A stretch of 64,000 nucleotides of DNA, taken from Butyricicoccus_B sp017886875. GTDB taxonomy: Bacteria; Bacillota; Clostridia; Oscillospirales; Butyricicoccaceae. The stretch is taken from assembly GCA_963931655.1 (NCBI GenBank), contig OZ007036.1, forward strand, positions 1-64,000, in the 5' to 3' direction. Of this stretch, positions 61,091 to 64,000 are shown in pieces (position 1 is the stretch's first letter; each line of letters begins with the position of its first letter). The notes beneath the pieces were generated by a model, which was not told where the DNA came from, did no database searches, and saw only the letters and a list, made by a program, of their open reading frames with translations. The position numbers and the translations under genes are program-made.

Positions 61091-61121
61091 GAGCGGTATT
61101 TCATATTTAGAAATACCGCTC
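61091..61121 (+). repeat. Intergenic hairpin between glgA and glgP without T-tract
   Basis: GAGCGGTATTTC and GAAATACCGCTC form a perfect 12-bp stem with a 7-base loop. It is followed by AAGTAAATAATAC, not a T-run, so it is more likely an mRNA-stabilising or processing element than a terminator. Confidence 0.6.
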
Positions 61122-61155
61122 AAGTAAATAATACTGGGGGCATAGAATAAAAGGC

Positions 61156-63513
61156 ATGTTAAAACAATATCGCAAAAAAGAAATTATAAATAATATTTTA
61201 GATAACTTAAAACAAAATTTCGGTATAGATGATATATCTAAAGCAGATTATAACCAAATATATTATGCATGTGCAAAATATATTCAATCAGAGCTTTATG
61301 AAATTATGCTAAAGACCGAAAAAGCACAGAAACTAGAGCGAAAAGTACATTTTATATGTGTTGAGTTTTTACTCGGTCGCTCACTTAAAAATAATGCATA
61401 TAATCTTGGTATGCTGGAGGCTCTACAAGAGGCTTGCGAAGATTTACAAATTGATATAAATAAAATGCTATCAGTTGAAAGAGATGCAGGACTTGGTGGA
61501 GGCTCTATAGGTAGGCTTGCAGCATGCTACGGTGACGCTGTCGCCACTATTGGTGTTGCAGGCACAGGGTATACTATTAGATATGAAGAAGGTAACTTCA
61601 TTCAAAAAATAGAAAATGGCGAGCAAGTGGAACTACCAGATTTATGGCTTGAAACAGGTGAGGTTTGGCAAACAAAACAGGAAAATGATACTAAAACTGT
61701 TAAATTTGGTGGTCAAATCAATGAAATATGGCGTGATGATGCACTACAAATAGATTATAACAATGCAGTTGAAGTGCTTGCTGTGCCTTATGATATGATT
61801 ATCTCTGGTTATAATACTGAGCATGTTATAAATTTAAGATTATGGCAGGCGAAAAGTTCACAAGCTGATGATAATATATCAAAAATGCTTATAAGCGATA
61901 ATATAACTAAAGAAGGCAGAAGGCAAAAATTAAAGCAACAATATTTTTTAGTATCAGCAACAGTTCAAGATATATGCAAAAAACATAAAGACATATATGG
62001 CACATTGGAAAATTTTGCAGAGAAAAATGTTATTCATCTAAATGATATGAATTCAGCTTTAGTAATTCCTGAGCTTATGCGTATTTTATTAGATGAAGAA
62101 AAAATGAGTTGGGAGTTTGCTTGGAATATCACAACACAATCAATAGCTTATACAAATCATACAATGCGTCAAGATTACTTACAATATTGGTCTGTATATA
62201 TGATGCAAGATATTGTTCCTAGAGTGATGGCTATTATAAATGAAATAAATCGCAGATATGCTGGTATGCTTATGGGGTACTATCCTGATGATATAAGCAA
62301 AATAAATAGATTGCTTGTAATACATGATGATAATGTGAATATGGCAAATCTAGCGGTTATAGGTTCGTTCTCTGTGAATGGTGTTTCAACATTACATGGT
62401 GAAATGCTTAAAACTCATGTATTCCCAGACCTTTATTCAATCTATCCTGCAAAATTTAGACAAATAACAAATGGTATTTCTATAAGACGTTGGCTATGTC
62501 AAGCAAATCCTGAATTAACAGAATTAATTTCTTCTAAAATAGGTGATGGATTTATAACACACCCATCAGAATTACATGTTTTAGCTAGTTTAGGCGATGA
62601 CCAAAAACTTTTAGATGCTATTGGTAATGTTAAGCTTAATAATAAAAAGCGTTTAGCTGAGTATATATTTAATAAAACTGGTATAAAAGTAGATATAAAC
62701 ACAATGTTTGATGTTCATTGCAAAAATATTTATATGCATAAACGTCATTTAATGTACTTGATGAATGTTTTAGCTGTATATAATAAAATTAAACAAAAAG
62801 AAGAAGGACTTCTTGTTCCAAAAACATTTATTATGTGTGCTAGAGCAATGCCATCACACAAAATAGGAAAGAAAATTATTAGACTTATTCATGCAATAGC
62901 TAATGTGGTTAATAATGACCCTGAAGTTAATAAGCTAATTAAATTTGTATTTTTAGAAGATTATAATGTTTCATTAGCTGAGCTAGTTATACCTGCGGCT
63001 GACCTTTCCGAACAAATTTCTTTAACAGGTAGTGAAGCATCAGGCATTGGCAATATGAAATTTATGATGAATGGTGCAATCACTATTGGCACATGGGACG
63101 GTGCTAATATTGAAATAGCAAAGACTGTCGGTCGTGAAAATATTATGTTATTTGGTACTCAGCCAAGTGAAGCGTTTACTGGCAGAGTAAGGCCAGAGGA
63201 TAGAAAAATATCTCCAGAATTTCAATATGCTATAGACCGTATAAAACAGGGCTTTGATGATGGTGTTGATTATACAGATGTATTAGATGCTGCATTTAAA
63301 GCACATGATGAAGATGATTATTATTGTATTTGCAGAGATTTTGCATCTTATTACAGAACACAAGAACGTGCTTCTCAAATGTATTTACGTCCTCAAAACT
63401 GGAATTATATGGCTCTTATTAATATTGCTAATAGTGGTAGATTTGCGGCTGACCGTTCAGTTGCTGAATATGCACAAAATATCTGGCGTGTGCCTTCTAA
63501 ATTTTCATTCTAA
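61156..63513 (+). CDS. glgP: Glycogen phosphorylase family protein with altered phosphate-site motif
   Basis: A 785-residue GT35 enzyme family member. The PLP-binding Lys is K635 in EASGIGNMKFMMNG. LGRSL, NDMNSALVIPELMR, HGEMLKTHVFPDL and FVFLEDYNVSLAELVIPAADLSEQIS are conserved parts. The usual VKRIHEYKRQ motif reads CKNIYMHKRH (K523, N524, K529), so the Arg that contacts the substrate phosphate in known phosphorylases is Asn; TPRRW also reads SIRRW. It is expected to release glucose-1-phosphate from glycogen, but catalysis or substrate may be changed. The start has only a weak ribosome site (GGGGG about 20 bases upstream). Confidence 0.85.
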   Translation: MLKQYRKKEIINNILDNLKQNFGIDDISKADYNQIYYACAKYIQSELYEIMLKTEKAQKLERKVHFICVEFLLGRSLKNNAYNLGMLEALQEACEDLQIDINKMLSVERDAGLGGGSIGRLAACYGDAVATIGVAGTGYTIRYEEGNFIQKIENGEQVELPDLWLETGEVWQTKQENDTKTVKFGGQINEIWRDDALQIDYNNAVEVLAVPYDMIISGYNTEHVINLRLWQAKSSQADDNISKMLISDNITKEGRRQKLKQQYFLVSATVQDICKKHKDIYGTLENFAEKNVIHLNDMNSALVIPELMRILLDEEKMSWEFAWNITTQSIAYTNHTMRQDYLQYWSVYMMQDIVPRVMAIINEINRRYAGMLMGYYPDDISKINRLLVIHDDNVNMANLAVIGSFSVNGVSTLHGEMLKTHVFPDLYSIYPAKFRQITNGISIRRWLCQANPELTELISSKIGDGFITHPSELHVLASLGDDQKLLDAIGNVKLNNKKRLAEYIFNKTGIKVDINTMFDVHCKNIYMHKRHLMYLMNVLAVYNKIKQKEEGLLVPKTFIMCARAMPSHKIGKKIIRLIHAIANVVNNDPEVNKLIKFVFLEDYNVSLAELVIPAADLSEQISLTGSEASGIGNMKFMMNGAITIGTWDGANIEIAKTVGRENIMLFGTQPSEAFTGRVRPEDRKISPEFQYAIDRIKQGFDDGVDYTDVLDAAFKAHDEDDYYCICRDFASYYRTQERASQMYLRPQNWNYMALINIANSGRFAADRSVAEYAQNIWRVPSKFSF

Positions 63514-63521
63514 ATTGTTAT

Positions 63522-63554
63522 GCTGCCTATATTTATTATGGGCAGCTTTTCTTT
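63522..63554 (+). terminator. Terminator after glgP
   Basis: GCTGCCTA and TGGGCAGC form an 8-bp stem (one T-G) followed by TTTTCTTT. Confidence 0.8.
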
Positions 63555-63604
63555 AACTTTTTTTATCAACAAAACATATATGAATACTTAAAAAATGTAT
63601 CATA

Positions 63605-63616
63605 ATGTGGTATACT
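63605..63616 (+). promoter_or_regulatory. Extended -10 promoter of the GH13 gene
   Basis: TGTGGTATACT has TATACT (63611-63616) with an upstream TGG. No good -35 is seen. The gene starts about 70 bases later. Confidence 0.5.
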
Positions 63617-63684
63617 TATTCTGTATCGCTATGAAATGTTTAAGCTACACTTACTTGGCTTAAATAAAAAAGGAGATATTTTTA

Positions 63685-64000
63685 ATGAGTGAAATTTTAA
63701 GTATTTATTGTTCAAGATTAGAAGCATATAAAAAACCATTCGGTGCTGTTAAAGCTGGAGATGATGTTGAGATTTGCATTTATCCAAGAAGAAACACAGG
63801 TGTTTTACATGCTGAATTTATTATAAAAGCTGATAATGAAAACGAGCCTAAATATATAACTATGCAATGGAATGGATATGAAGGCTATCGTGATTGCTAT
63901 AAAGTAAACTTTAAAGCGGGTAATGCAGGTCTTTATTGGTATGCATTTAAAATTATTACCGCTTATGATGAATATTATATTGTGAAAAATCCAGGTGGTT
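63685..64000 (+). CDS. GH13-family glycosidase, 5' end (neopullulanase/amylase type)
   Basis: The frame is open from the ATG at 63685 (after AAAAAAGGAG) to the window edge, 105 codons. The peptide starts with LSIYCSRLEAYKKPFGAV, then KAGDDVEICIYPRR, HAEFIIKA, and KVNFKAGNAGLYWYAFKI, the layout of the N-terminal beta-sandwich of clostridial GH13 enzymes acting on alpha-glucans. Its position after the glycogen operon supports a role in starch or glycogen breakdown. The catalytic domain is outside the window. Confidence 0.65.
   Translation, partial: MSEILSIYCSRLEAYKKPFGAVKAGDDVEICIYPRRNTGVLHAEFIIKADNENEPKYITMQWNGYEGYRDCYKVNFKAGNAGLYWYAFKIITAYDEYYIVKNPGG

Overview
The window looks like chromosome from a low-GC anaerobic Firmicute of the class Clostridia, most like the gut Ruminococcaceae/Oscillospiraceae type. 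The signs are a RicT (YaaT) next to holB, a murB-rapZ-whiA-dnaE-pfkA run, a DUF512 protein beside der, a reverse rubrerythrin, a glgB-glgC-glgD-glgA-glgP glycogen cluster, a uxuA-uxuB hexuronate pair, and frequent GTG or TTG starts behind strong AGGAGG sites. Species and genus cannot be fixed from this sequence alone.

Layout. 1-150 is the 3' end of a probable polynucleotide phosphorylase gene and its terminator. 154-852 is an IS200-type element with a dead transposase. 852-2941 (minus) holds an acyltransferase and an RluA-type pseudouridine synthase. 3023-8213 (plus) is a housekeeping run: yceD, rpmF, a DUF512 protein, der, plsY, gpsA. 8253-15580 carries murB, rapZ, whiA, dnaE and pfkA. 15640-19375 carries an SDR, a P-loop kinase, a DegV protein and a secreted polysaccharide deacetylase. 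19416-23549 (minus) carries queG-like, an Orn/Lys/Arg decarboxylase-family gene, holB and ricT. serC-serA follows, then a metallophosphoesterase, a lysophospholipase and a BAX-inhibitor-family protein.

28841-34386 (minus) is a decaying sugar-sensing and uptake locus: two periplasmic-binding proteins, a sensor kinase without its N-terminus, a response regulator cut by an in-frame TAG, and only the C-terminal half of a galactoside permease. A reverse rubrerythrin with an Rrf2 regulator and two tRNA-Leu genes come next. A second IS200 copy (35826-37578) is interrupted by an IS30-family element. Beyond it sit a BTAD-type regulator, a divergent 64-residue membrane peptide gene with candidate activator repeats, and rnpB.

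39634-54881 holds murD, a repeat-containing lipoprotein, a GntR regulator with uxuA-uxuB, an AraC regulator with a lone sugar-transport ATPase, an unusual cytosolic ParB-like/BMP fusion coupled to a phosphoesterase, purA, and nifS-like-thiI-cinA. The window ends with a complete glycogen operon and the start of a GH13 enzyme.

The strongest leads for new biology are the ParB-like/BMP plus phosphoesterase pair, the BTAD regulator facing a small membrane peptide, the glycogen phosphorylase with a changed phosphate-site motif, the basic tail on GlgB, and the placement of both IS200 copies directly after terminators. No CRISPR array, prophage, plasmid module or recognised defence system was seen.
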